NCBI RefSeq assembly: GCF_024363255.1
Contig: NZ_AP026070.1
Span: 1,922,001-1,986,000 of the forward strand
DNA: 64,000 nt
Origin: Shewanella sp. NFH-SH190041
GTDB lineage: Bacteria > Pseudomonadota > Gammaproteobacteria > Enterobacterales > Shewanellaceae
Reading direction: 5' to 3'
In this document: piece after piece, positions 45,390 through 53,398 of the stretch
Numbering within the stretch: position 1 is the stretch's first letter
Layout of the letters: each line of letters begins with the position of its first letter
Notes under the pieces: generated by a model
The model's database searches: none
Seen by the model: the letters and a program-made list of their open reading frames with translations, nothing else
Told to the model about the DNA's origin: nothing
Translations under genes and position numbers: made by a program

Positions 45390-45738
45390 ACCTGTATATC
45401 CAAATTCTTACTATGTTCCTTATGCATGTCCAGTACCCCACCCAGGACATTACCATGGGCATAGTCATGTTCATCCTTATTACCCAACCGCGACACCACA
45501 ACAAACATTGACCACAGAAAAGTCGCACAAAAGTAAAACCCATTTTGCGATGGGGATTGCTGCTGGTGCTGCGGTGATGTTTTTATTGGGGAATAACAAA
45601 GTGCGTCAGGGCGTGACAGCTACCGGTGGTCAGGCAATTCATGCTGTTAATAGTCAAATAGAAGAACTGAAAGAAAAACTGGAAGATACCCAGGCAGAAC
45701 TTGAGTATTACCGTAATCTGCACAGGGATGAAGCATGA
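45379..45738 (+). CDS. His-rich YtxH-like protein with coiled coil (fez operon)
   Basis: A 119-residue protein in three parts. A His/Pro/Tyr-rich N-terminus (PYACPVPHPGHYHGHSHVHP) looks able to bind metal. A hydrophobic small-residue helix, FAMGIAAGAAVMFLLGNNKVR, follows (about 57-78). A charged coiled coil (QIEELKEKLEDTQAELEYYRNLH) ends the protein. The helix followed by NNKVRQGV parallels NNDTVRSKL in the gene at 44363. It overlaps its neighbours by 11 and 4 bases. It resembles FezA-like/YtxH membrane proteins by architecture only. Confidence 0.68.
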   Translation: MKNKPVYPNSYYVPYACPVPHPGHYHGHSHVHPYYPTATPQQTLTTEKSHKSKTHFAMGIAAGAAVMFLLGNNKVRQGVTATGGQAIHAVNSQIEELKEKLEDTQAELEYYRNLHRDEA

Positions 45739-47804
45739 TAGGGCTGCAGGTTAAGCACCATTTCCCCGGGCGAATTCGCTTCAAGGTTGTGGCGCTAAAA
45801 CAGTATCGGGATATCGGTGACTGGATCAAGCAAAGTTTAATGGCGATTCAGGGGATCCGAGATGTGCGGGTCAATGATGGGGCCTACTCGATTGTCATTG
45901 AATATGATAAAAATTTGCTAAACAGCAAAACGGTGGAAGCGCGTTTAGCACAGTTAGATCTGACCTTGTCCCAAGCGACTGATAAGGACGAACACCAATT
46001 TACCCGTGGTGATATTGCCATGAATATTATTGGTACTTTGTCAGCAGCAATGTTGCCGCAAAAATGGGGGGCATTGAGTACCGCGACGTTAATTGCTCCT
46101 ACTTTGCTTGACGGTCTTAATGAACTGAAACACAAAAAAGTATCCGTTGAAGTACTCGATGCCATCGCGATTGGTCTGTCTGCCTGGCGGGGTGATTATC
46201 AGACAGCCATGATGACCCAGAGCTTGATCAGTCTTGGCGAATATCTGGAGCAGCAAACCTGTCGCAATAGTGATCAATTGCTGGCTGATTTGATGCATCC
46301 GACGGACTGTATGGTATGGCAGATACTGCCAGAGGGAGAGAAACGCCAGGTTAGCTCAACTCAACTCCAAGAAGGTGATGTGATTGAGTTGACTCCGGGG
46401 AGCGCCATTCCTGTTGATGGTATTGTGATTGATGGTACTGCACTGGTAAATCAATCCTCTCTGACGGGGGAGAATTTACCTGTACGTAGAGAGTTGGATG
46501 CCCTCGTATACGCCGGAACCTCTATTCATGAAGGCAGTATTAAAGTGCGGGTGGAAAAAGTCGGGAGTGAGGCCACGACAGCCCAGATCGCGAAGTTGAT
46601 TTATGATTCGCTGGGAGAAAAAAGCGAGATCCAACAAGTTACTCAAGATATGGCCAATCGACGGGTAAAAATTACCTTAGGGATTGGGGCGGCAGTGTTT
46701 GCATTAACGCAGGATATTAACCGAGTTGCTTCAGTGTTTTTGGTTGATTATTCCTGTGCGCTTAAGCTCAGTACGCCAGTAACTTTTAAATCAATAATGT
46801 ACCGTGCAGCACAACAGGGAATTCTCATTAAAGGTGGGAGTGCCATTGAAAAGCTGGCAGCAATTGACACCTGTGTATTTGATAAGACAGGTACCCTGAC
46901 TTACGGTGATATGGAAGTGACGGATGTGGTGCCTTTGTGTCACAGCAATAGTGCTCGGGATTTGCTCGCTATTACTGCATCAGTAGAAGAGCATAGTAAT
47001 CATCCATTATCTCAATCCATTGTTAATGCCGCGAAACATCATGAATTGCCGCACATTGAACATGGCGAAGTGGAATATGTGATTGCTCATGGTCTAAAAA
47101 GCACGCTTAACGGCCACTGCTTGGTGATGGGCAGTCGTCATTTCCTTGAGCGACATGAGGCCGTTGATTTTACAGAATTTGAAGCTGAAATTGATGCGTA
47201 TGAGCAAAAAGGTCGCCATCTTATTTTTATCTCCCATCAAGGACGGCTTATTGGCATGATTGGTCTGCGCGATCATCTGCGTGAAGATGTTGTCCAAACA
47301 TTAACCAGTTTGCGTGAGCAGGGGATTAAACAATTGGTAATGATCTCCGGGGATAGGGCATATAAAGCCAATATGTTGGGGGATGAGCTTAAGTTAGACC
47401 GCGTTTACGCAGAAGCAACACCAAAAAGTAAATCCAGTATTATTGCTTCATTGCAACAACAGGGCCATAAGGTCATGTTTGTTGGTGATGGTCTAAATGA
47501 TGCGCCTGCATTGACTAAAGCTGATGTCGGTATTGCCATGTGTCGAGGAACTGAGCTGGCCAGACAGGCTGCGGATGTTGTGCTACTGAAAGATAAACTC
47601 TATGGTGTGGCACAGACTCACCAACTTGCTCAGATTGCTATGAATATGATTCACAGCAATATTAAAATTACTGAGTATGTTAATAGCGGGATTATGCTGG
47701 CTGCCGCGTTGGGCTGGCTCAGCCCTTCGGTCAGTGCTCTGCTACACAATGGGACGACTCTTGCTATCTTAGGGCGCTCTGTTGCCATTAAAAATCCAGC
47801 CTAA
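45735..47804 (+). CDS. fezB: P1B-6-type metal-transporting ATPase (FezB-like)
   Basis: A 689-residue P-type ATPase. An N-terminal HMA_2-like domain (KHHFPGRIRFK) lacks CxxC. The actuator domain has SSLTGENLPVRREL. The membrane metal site reads DYSCALKLSTP with Ser340-Cys341-Ala342, the SCA motif of P1B-6 ATPases rather than CPC or SPC. Phosphorylation Asp383 is in FDKTGTLT, HP in EEHSNHPLSQS, and the hinge is GDGLNDAPAL (about 584-593). FezB, the defining protein of ferrosomes, is a P1B-6 ATPase, and Shewanella putrefaciens has a fez operon. It would pump iron into a membrane-bounded compartment. It overlaps the preceding gene by four bases and is followed by a terminator. Confidence 0.78.
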   Translation: MIGLQVKHHFPGRIRFKVVALKQYRDIGDWIKQSLMAIQGIRDVRVNDGAYSIVIEYDKNLLNSKTVEARLAQLDLTLSQATDKDEHQFTRGDIAMNIIGTLSAAMLPQKWGALSTATLIAPTLLDGLNELKHKKVSVEVLDAIAIGLSAWRGDYQTAMMTQSLISLGEYLEQQTCRNSDQLLADLMHPTDCMVWQILPEGEKRQVSSTQLQEGDVIELTPGSAIPVDGIVIDGTALVNQSSLTGENLPVRRELDALVYAGTSIHEGSIKVRVEKVGSEATTAQIAKLIYDSLGEKSEIQQVTQDMANRRVKITLGIGAAVFALTQDINRVASVFLVDYSCALKLSTPVTFKSIMYRAAQQGILIKGGSAIEKLAAIDTCVFDKTGTLTYGDMEVTDVVPLCHSNSARDLLAITASVEEHSNHPLSQSIVNAAKHHELPHIEHGEVEYVIAHGLKSTLNGHCLVMGSRHFLERHEAVDFTEFEAEIDAYEQKGRHLIFISHQGRLIGMIGLRDHLREDVVQTLTSLREQGIKQLVMISGDRAYKANMLGDELKLDRVYAEATPKSKSSIIASLQQQGHKVMFVGDGLNDAPALTKADVGIAMCRGTELARQAADVVLLKDKLYGVAQTHQLAQIAMNMIHSNIKITEYVNSGIMLAAALGWLSPSVSALLHNGTTLAILGRSVAIKNPA

Positions 47805-47865
47805 CAGGTGCAACTTACTGTTGTTATCGGGCTTTCCCATACAATAGCGAGTGTTGACTAAATTG

Positions 47866-47898
47866 AACGCCCTGAGGTGAAAATCACAGGGCGTTTTT
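47866..47898 (+). terminator. terminator of the fez-like operon
   Basis: AACGCCCTG (47866-47874) and CAGGGCGTT (47887-47895) form a 9-bp stem, followed by TTT. The remaining bases to 48216 contain no gene and presumably the promoter of the SDR-OYE-etf unit. Confidence 0.88.
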
Positions 47899-48216
47899 AT
47901 AATGAAATGCTTTGCTCTTGCCTTACCACCGCACTTATTTTCAAATATATATTTTCGAAATGGCGCCGCATAATACTTATAGCGATGCTGACCATCCCTC
48001 GTTAGTCTCAATGGACGATGGCGCTGTCCAGCGGCTTTTTTACTCTCAATGTACATAAAAATCAGTGGATTTTTCTACCTATATCTTAGTGCCTTTGATC
48101 CCATTCCTAATAGGGCATGTTCAGATAGAACATAAGTGACACTAATCTGTGGAGTAGCACTTTAGTCATAGTGGGGTATCTACTGATAATCAAAATGGGT
48201 CACACAGTGGAGAGTA

Positions 48217-49002
48217 ATGATGGATAAGCACATAGCACAGCGTCTAACAGGGAAAACCGCTTTTGTGACCGGAGGCGGGACAGGTATTGGTGAAGCAACT
48301 GCCCGCCGCTTAGCGATGGAAGGCGCTTGTGTGGTGATTTGTGGTCGCCGTCAGCAAGTGTTGGATGAGGCGGTGGCAAATATTCGCACGCTGGGCGGAA
48401 ATGCCCACGCTGTCGTGGCTGATGTCAGTGATGAAGCAGCATTGGTGCAAGCTATGCTGGGGGCATCTGAGCAATATGGTGGGTTAGATATTGTCGTTAA
48501 TAACGCCATGGCCTTTACCTGGGGTGCCATTACTGAAATGAGTACTGAAGACTGGCATGCCAATTTCGCCACATCAGTGGATGGCACCTTTTGGGGAACC
48601 CGCACGGCGATGAAGCTGATGCAGGGACGCGGTGGCAGTATTATCAATGTCTCGTCGATTTGCGGCGAGCTTGGTACGGCTTGGATGGCGGGGTACTCTG
48701 CGGCAAAGGCGGCAGTGAATAACTTTTCCCGCGCGGCTGCAGCAGAAGGCGCTGCGGAGAATATTCGTGTGAATGTTGTGGTTCCAGCTGTGGTGGAAAC
48801 CCCAGCCACAGCGGGCATGCTTGCCGATGAAGCTGCCCGCCATAATACGGAGAAATTGATCCCGATGGGCCGAGTCGGGCAGCCCGATGAGCTGGCGGCA
48901 GCGATTGCGTTTCTAGCCAGCGATGATGCCGCTTATATTACCGGTGTCAGTTTACCGGTTGATGGTGGTCGCTCGGCCGTGTTGGTTACCGCATTAGATT
49001 AA
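48217..49002 (+). CDS. short-chain dehydrogenase/reductase, steroid-region paralogue 1
   Basis: A 261-residue classical SDR. The cofactor site is TGGGTGIGEA (about 19-28), followed by the NNA strand (VVNNAMAF). The catalytic Ser lies in NVSSICG and the Tyr-Lys pair in YSAAK. LPVDGG closes the fold near the C-terminus. No acidic residue is obvious after strand 2 (ICGRRQQ), where Arg-Arg suggests NADP(H). It likely oxidises or reduces a hydroxyl/keto group on a steroid or ring-cleavage intermediate. It is the first of four co-directional genes (SDR, OYE, etfB, etfA). Confidence 0.83.
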   Translation: MMDKHIAQRLTGKTAFVTGGGTGIGEATARRLAMEGACVVICGRRQQVLDEAVANIRTLGGNAHAVVADVSDEAALVQAMLGASEQYGGLDIVVNNAMAFTWGAITEMSTEDWHANFATSVDGTFWGTRTAMKLMQGRGGSIINVSSICGELGTAWMAGYSAAKAAVNNFSRAAAAEGAAENIRVNVVVPAVVETPATAGMLADEAARHNTEKLIPMGRVGQPDELAAAIAFLASDDAAYITGVSLPVDGGRSAVLVTALD

Positions 49003-49009
49003 GGATGCC

Positions 49010-50158
49010 ATGATGACCACTAATACCCCATCGCCTCACGACGTTAACAGTCATGTGCATGAAAAGTGCAACCCATTACTCACGCCGGTTACCTTAGGCA
49101 CATTGGCTTTGTCTAATCGGGTCATTATGGCTCCCATGACCCGGAACCGGGCATCAGCCGATGGCGTACCAACGCCAGAGATGGTGACACATTACCAGGA
49201 TCGCGCCAGTGCCGGGCTGATTGTGGCTGAAGGAACTTGGCCGGTCAAAGCCGGTCAGGCATATAATCGTCAGCCGGGTATTGAAACCCCGGCGCAAATT
49301 GCAGCCTGGCGCGATGTTACCGATGCGGTGCACAATCAGGGCGGTAAAATTGTATTGCAAATTATGCATGCCGGTCGTATTGGTAGCCACCATATTAAAG
49401 GGGAGACCACCGACCATATTGCCCCCAGTGCTGTGCAGGCTCGGGGTGAAGTGTATACAGATGCTGCCGGTATGCAGCCGTTTGATAGCCCTCGGGCGTT
49501 AACGCTGGATGAGATTAGTGAGGTTGTCGAGCAGCACCGTCAGGCTGCGGTGAATGCCAGTGCTGCCGGGTTTGATGGGGTAGAGCTGCATTGCACCAGT
49601 GGTTATCTGCCGATGCAGTTTTTGTGTCACAGCACTAATCAGCGTGAGGATGAATATGGCGGTAGTCCGCAGCAGCGTTGTCGCTTTGCCTTAGAATGTC
49701 TCGCCGCCATGGTTGAGGTGTTTGGCCCGGGGAGGGTCGGACTGAGGGTCAATCCTGGTAATCGTTTTAATGATACGGACGATCCTTGCCCCAAAACCTT
49801 GCATGACACCTTGCTGCGTCAGGCACTTAAACTGGATTTAGCTTATCTGCATATTATGCGCTCGCCCCTTGAAGAGATAGACGCCTTTGCGCTCGCGAAA
49901 GCGGCCTGTCTTGATACGGGACGGGATTGCGCCCTGATCCTTAACGACAGTTTTTCCCCCACCAGTGGTGCTGACGCCATTGCTGCTGGCCGTGGCGCTG
50001 CGGTGTCCTTTGCCCGCCACTTTATTGCTAACCCGGATTTAGTTGCCCGCATTGCTGCAGGTCAGCCGTTAGCAAAATTTGACCGCCGTACCCTGTATAC
50101 CCCTGGGGCACAGGGCTATAACGATTATCCCACCATGGATTTGGCAGTTGAGGCCTGA
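49010..50158 (+). CDS. Old Yellow Enzyme family flavin oxidoreductase
   Basis: A 382-residue FMN-dependent TIM-barrel ene-reductase. Typical segments are SNRVIMAPMTRNRA, THYQDRASAGLIVAEGT, LQIMHAGRIG, NQREDEYGGSPQQRCRFALE and a C-terminal phosphate site NPDLVARIAAG. The substrate-anchoring pair is unusual: His194-Cys-Thr-Ser197 where most family members have His-x-x-Asn or His-x-x-His. The gene starts seven bases after the SDR gene. In this context it probably reduces or isomerises an activated double bond of a steroid or its CoA ester. It is not a 3-ketosteroid delta-1 dehydrogenase. Confidence 0.82.
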   Translation: MMTTNTPSPHDVNSHVHEKCNPLLTPVTLGTLALSNRVIMAPMTRNRASADGVPTPEMVTHYQDRASAGLIVAEGTWPVKAGQAYNRQPGIETPAQIAAWRDVTDAVHNQGGKIVLQIMHAGRIGSHHIKGETTDHIAPSAVQARGEVYTDAAGMQPFDSPRALTLDEISEVVEQHRQAAVNASAAGFDGVELHCTSGYLPMQFLCHSTNQREDEYGGSPQQRCRFALECLAAMVEVFGPGRVGLRVNPGNRFNDTDDPCPKTLHDTLLRQALKLDLAYLHIMRSPLEEIDAFALAKAACLDTGRDCALILNDSFSPTSGADAIAAGRGAAVSFARHFIANPDLVARIAAGQPLAKFDRRTLYTPGAQGYNDYPTMDLAVEA

Positions 50159-50189
50159 GTAGTCGGGCCGAAAGTAAGAGGAACAGACG

Positions 50190-50939
50190 ATGAAAGTATT
50201 GGTCCCGGTTAAGCGGGTTGTGGATTATAACGTAAAAGTCAGGGTGAAATCCGATGGCTCAGGGGTGGATCTGGACAATGTCAAAATGTCTATGAATCCT
50301 TTTGATGAGATTGCCGTGGAGGAGGCGGTACGACTCAAAGAAGCGGGTACTGCCTCAGAGGTAATCGTGGTCAGCATCGGCAGTAAAGGTTGTCAGGAAA
50401 CCTTGCGCACAGCATTGGCGGTCGGCGCTGATCGGGCCATTCATATTGAGGCGCCGGACGGACTGGAGCCACTGGCTGTTGCCAAGTGCCTGAAAAAAAT
50501 CGTGCAGCAGCAGTCGCCAGAACTGGTGATCCTAGGCAAGCAGGCCATTGATGACGACTGTAATCAGACTGGGCAGATGCTGGCTGCTCTGTTGGGTTGG
50601 TCTCAGGGGACATTCGCCTCAGCATTGGTTCCGGGTGAGGGCATAGCGACAGTTACCCGTGAAGTTGATGGGGGCTTAGAGACCCTGCAACTGAATTTGC
50701 CTGCCATCGTTACCTGTGATCTGCGCTTGAATGAACCCAGATATGCCTCTTTGCTCAATATTATGAAAGCCAAGCGTAAACCAATGGATACAGTGCCGGT
50801 AGATGAGCTGGGGGTGGATATCTCACCTCGTCTGACGGCGGTGAATTATGCCGCGCCAAAAGGGCGTAGCGGTGGGGTAAAAGTTTCGGATGTTGCTGAA
50901 CTGCTTGAAAAATTACGCAGTGAAGCCCGGGTACTTTAA
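50190..50939 (+). CDS. etfB: electron transfer flavoprotein beta subunit
   Basis: EtfB forms, with EtfA, the soluble heterodimer that accepts electrons from acyl-CoA dehydrogenases. The 249-residue protein begins [19 protein letters not shown], has [14 protein letters not shown] and the AMP-binding [18 protein letters not shown] loop, and the recognition-loop region [21 protein letters not shown]. It lies 31 bases after the OYE gene. Its placement beside three acyl-CoA dehydrogenase genes suggests a pathway-dedicated copy. Confidence 0.95.
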   Translation: MKVLVPVKRVVDYNVKVRVKSDGSGVDLDNVKMSMNPFDEIAVEEAVRLKEAGTASEVIVVSIGSKGCQETLRTALAVGADRAIHIEAPDGLEPLAVAKCLKKIVQQQSPELVILGKQAIDDDCNQTGQMLAALLGWSQGTFASALVPGEGIATVTREVDGGLETLQLNLPAIVTCDLRLNEPRYASLLNIMKAKRKPMDTVPVDELGVDISPRLTAVNYAAPKGRSGGVKVSDVAELLEKLRSEARVL

Positions 50940-50972
50940 TTCGCCAGAGTGCAGATTGTAAGGAGAAACGAA

Positions 50973-51926
50973 ATGAGAATTCTGGTGATAGCCGAGCAGG
51001 AAAATGGCCAACTGGTTGATGCCACCCTCAGTGCGGTGGCGGCAGCACAAAAACTGGCCGAAGGGCAGGATGGCGCCACAATAGACTTACTGGCAGCAGG
51101 GTTTAATTGCAGTGAATTTGCCACACAATGCACCATGGTGTCGCAGGTGGCTCAAGTGATCCATGTGGATGCTCCACAGTTTGAAGCCAATCTGGCAGAA
51201 AATATGTCTGCGCTGGTGGTATCACTGGTACAACAACAGGGGTATCAGGCAGTCATTTGTGCCAATACCAGCTTTGGTAAGAATGTGTCCCCCCGGGTTG
51301 CGGCACTGCTGGATGTTGCGCAGGTTTCTGATGTTATTGCAATTAATGGGGTTGGCAGCTATGTCAGACCCATATATGCTGGTAACGTCATGTTAACCTG
51401 TTCGTCACAGGAACCGATTCAGGTGCTGACAGTCCGCCCCACGGCTTTTGATAAAGTCGCATTGGAAGGCAGTGCTGCCAGTATCGGGGGAGAAGCCCCG
51501 GCCGATCTGGCGTTGTCCCGCCTTGTCAGCCGGGAAATAACTGAATCAGATCGTCCTGTGTTGAACTCGGCAGCTATCGTGGTATCCGGTGGTCGCGGTA
51601 TGGGCAGTGGTGAAAATTATCATCAACTGCTTGAGCCGTTGGCGGATAAACTGGGTGCTGCGCTGGGGGCATCTCGCGCTGCGGTGGATGCCGGTTATGT
51701 ACCCAATGATTATCAGGTTGGGCAAACGGGTAAGATCGTTGCGCCTGAACTGTATATTGCTGTGGGTATTTCCGGTGCCATTCAGCATCTGGCGGGTATG
51801 AGTGACGCCAAAGTCATTGTGGCCATTAATAAAGATCCGGATGCGCCGATTTTTCAAGTGGCGGATTACGGCTTAGAAGGTGACCTTAATGAGCTGGTAC
51901 CTGAACTGACCGGGAGCCTTGCCTAA
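50973..51926 (+). CDS. etfA: electron transfer flavoprotein alpha subunit
   Basis: EtfA carries the redox-active FAD and passes electrons to ETF:quinone oxidoreductase. From ATG 50973 (MRILVIAEQENG, AAGGAG at 50960-50965) it is 317 residues. The C-terminal FAD domain shows SGGRGMGSGENYHQL, LGASRAAVDAGYVPNDYQVGQTGKIVAPELYIAVGISG and AINKDPDAPIF, all canonical. The GTG start at 50949 adds eight residues overlapping the ribosome binding site and is rejected. Confidence 0.95.
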   Translation: MRILVIAEQENGQLVDATLSAVAAAQKLAEGQDGATIDLLAAGFNCSEFATQCTMVSQVAQVIHVDAPQFEANLAENMSALVVSLVQQQGYQAVICANTSFGKNVSPRVAALLDVAQVSDVIAINGVGSYVRPIYAGNVMLTCSSQEPIQVLTVRPTAFDKVALEGSAASIGGEAPADLALSRLVSREITESDRPVLNSAAIVVSGGRGMGSGENYHQLLEPLADKLGAALGASRAAVDAGYVPNDYQVGQTGKIVAPELYIAVGISGAIQHLAGMSDAKVIVAINKDPDAPIFQVADYGLEGDLNELVPELTGSLA

Positions 51927-52001
51927 CATGATGATCCCCGCAGCAGCTGGATGGCTGTTGCGGTTGCCTATCCTTGATGAAAATAAAAACAGGAGGATGC
52001 T

Positions 52002-53162
52002 TTGGCGGACATCAACATGGATTTAGAACGTTACAACGGTCTGGTTGAAACCATTTATGACGCAGCCCAAAATAAAACCTGCTGGGCTGCTCCCTTAGAG
52101 CAGTTACGCCAACTGTTTAATGCCAATTTTGTTACTCTGATACTAAAACTACCCTCCCACGAAGATGAAGATGATCTGGGCTTGATGATTGCCGTTGGCG
52201 GCAATTTGAATGGCAAAGGGCAGGTGCAATATCTGCCTTACCGGCACAATCTGACTCCGTTTGCTAATCAACGCCCGGATAGGGTGTTTACCGTTGATGA
52301 TCTGATGGATGACGACGATTGGCGCAATAGCTCTTACCGCAAGCACTGGTGTGAAGAAAATGATGTCTACCATGTGATGGCGGTGGATATTACTGCTGCG
52401 GAGGTAGGCAGTCTGCGTTTTCGTATTACCCGGCCTCAGGCGGCGGAAAACTTTAATGCCGAGGAAAAAGCGCTGTGTCAGTTTTTGGTACCCCATTTGC
52501 GCCGGGCGCTGAGCATCAACCTAGAGTTAGATCGTAGTCAGTCCATCGGGTCAATGTTCTCGCAGGCGATTGGCCGTTTATCGATTGCGACCATTCAAAT
52601 CGATGAGAGCGGGCGCATTTTAGAGCAGAATGTGTTTGCCAAGGAGATCTTAGACAGTGCTGATGGGCTTAAGGTGGTGGCGGGTAAACTCACCGCGATT
52701 TATCCCAGTGATAACCGTGAGCTCAAGTACCTGATCAAAGGGGCATTTGAGCGGGCCCGTAACCATGAAAAGCCTTCATTGCCTGAGGCGATGTCAGTTA
52801 ACCGTCCCTCCGGTGAGGTGAACCTTGGGGTGGTGATTGAAGTGGTGCCGACCCCCAGCTGGGCAGAAAATCGCGGCCACAATAAAGCCGTGGTATATAT
52901 CCGTGATTCAGTGGCTAAGTCACAGGCGTCCAGTGAAATTGCTAAAAAACTGTTTGGGCTGACCCCGGCAGAAACGGCATTGTCACTACAATTGGCCAAT
53001 GGCTTGTCATTGGAAGAGGCGGCTGAAGCGCTTAATATCCGCCGCAATACGGCCAGAGCACACTTAAGGGCAATTTTTTCTAAAACCGGCGTTAGACGTC
53101 AAACAGAGCTTGTTCGTATCTTCCTTAACAGTGTTGCCCCTTTGGGATATACCGAAAGCTAA
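52002..53162 (+). CDS. LuxR-type transcriptional regulator of the steroid locus
   Basis: A 386-residue regulator. The C-terminal LuxR/GerE helix-turn-helix (about 318-380) reads FGLTPAETALSLQLANGLSLEEAAEALNI and TARAHLRAIFSKTGVRRQTELVR. The N-terminal 300 residues contain a GAF/PAS-like region without a receiver aspartate pattern. This is the layout of TeiR, a LuxR-type activator of steroid degradation in Comamonas, and control of the surrounding genes is inferred. The start is TTG with AGGAGG five bases upstream; an ATG at 52017 lies too far from that site. Confidence 0.78.
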   Translation: MADINMDLERYNGLVETIYDAAQNKTCWAAPLEQLRQLFNANFVTLILKLPSHEDEDDLGLMIAVGGNLNGKGQVQYLPYRHNLTPFANQRPDRVFTVDDLMDDDDWRNSSYRKHWCEENDVYHVMAVDITAAEVGSLRFRITRPQAAENFNAEEKALCQFLVPHLRRALSINLELDRSQSIGSMFSQAIGRLSIATIQIDESGRILEQNVFAKEILDSADGLKVVAGKLTAIYPSDNRELKYLIKGAFERARNHEKPSLPEAMSVNRPSGEVNLGVVIEVVPTPSWAENRGHNKAVVYIRDSVAKSQASSEIAKKLFGLTPAETALSLQLANGLSLEEAAEALNIRRNTARAHLRAIFSKTGVRRQTELVRIFLNSVAPLGYTES

Positions 53163-53289
53163 GTGTTACGATCAGGTCGTGGCGATTTTTACTATGTGCG
53201 CTTGTTGTGAGTGGCAATCATGCTGGCAGAGGTACTAAAACTGGGGGTAACAGAGGATAACAGGAATAAATCCGCGTAAGCGATAGATA

Positions 53290-53363
53290 GAATAAGCCGT
53301 GACACACTGGCTGGCGATCATTGGATGGAGATAATCATCCATCCAGCCCCTCGCGGCTTATTC
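53290..53363. terminator. nested inverted repeat between convergent genes
   Basis: Outer arms GAATAAGCCG (53290-53299) and CGGCTTATTC (53354-53363) are perfectly complementary. Inside, TGGATG (53322-53327) pairs with CATCCA (53336-53341). It lies between the convergent regulator (+) and PSD-like gene (-). It probably ends both transcripts, although no strong T-run is present. Confidence 0.5.
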
Positions 53364-53398
53364 CGTTTACTCACTTAACGAATGCGTTGATACTGCAA

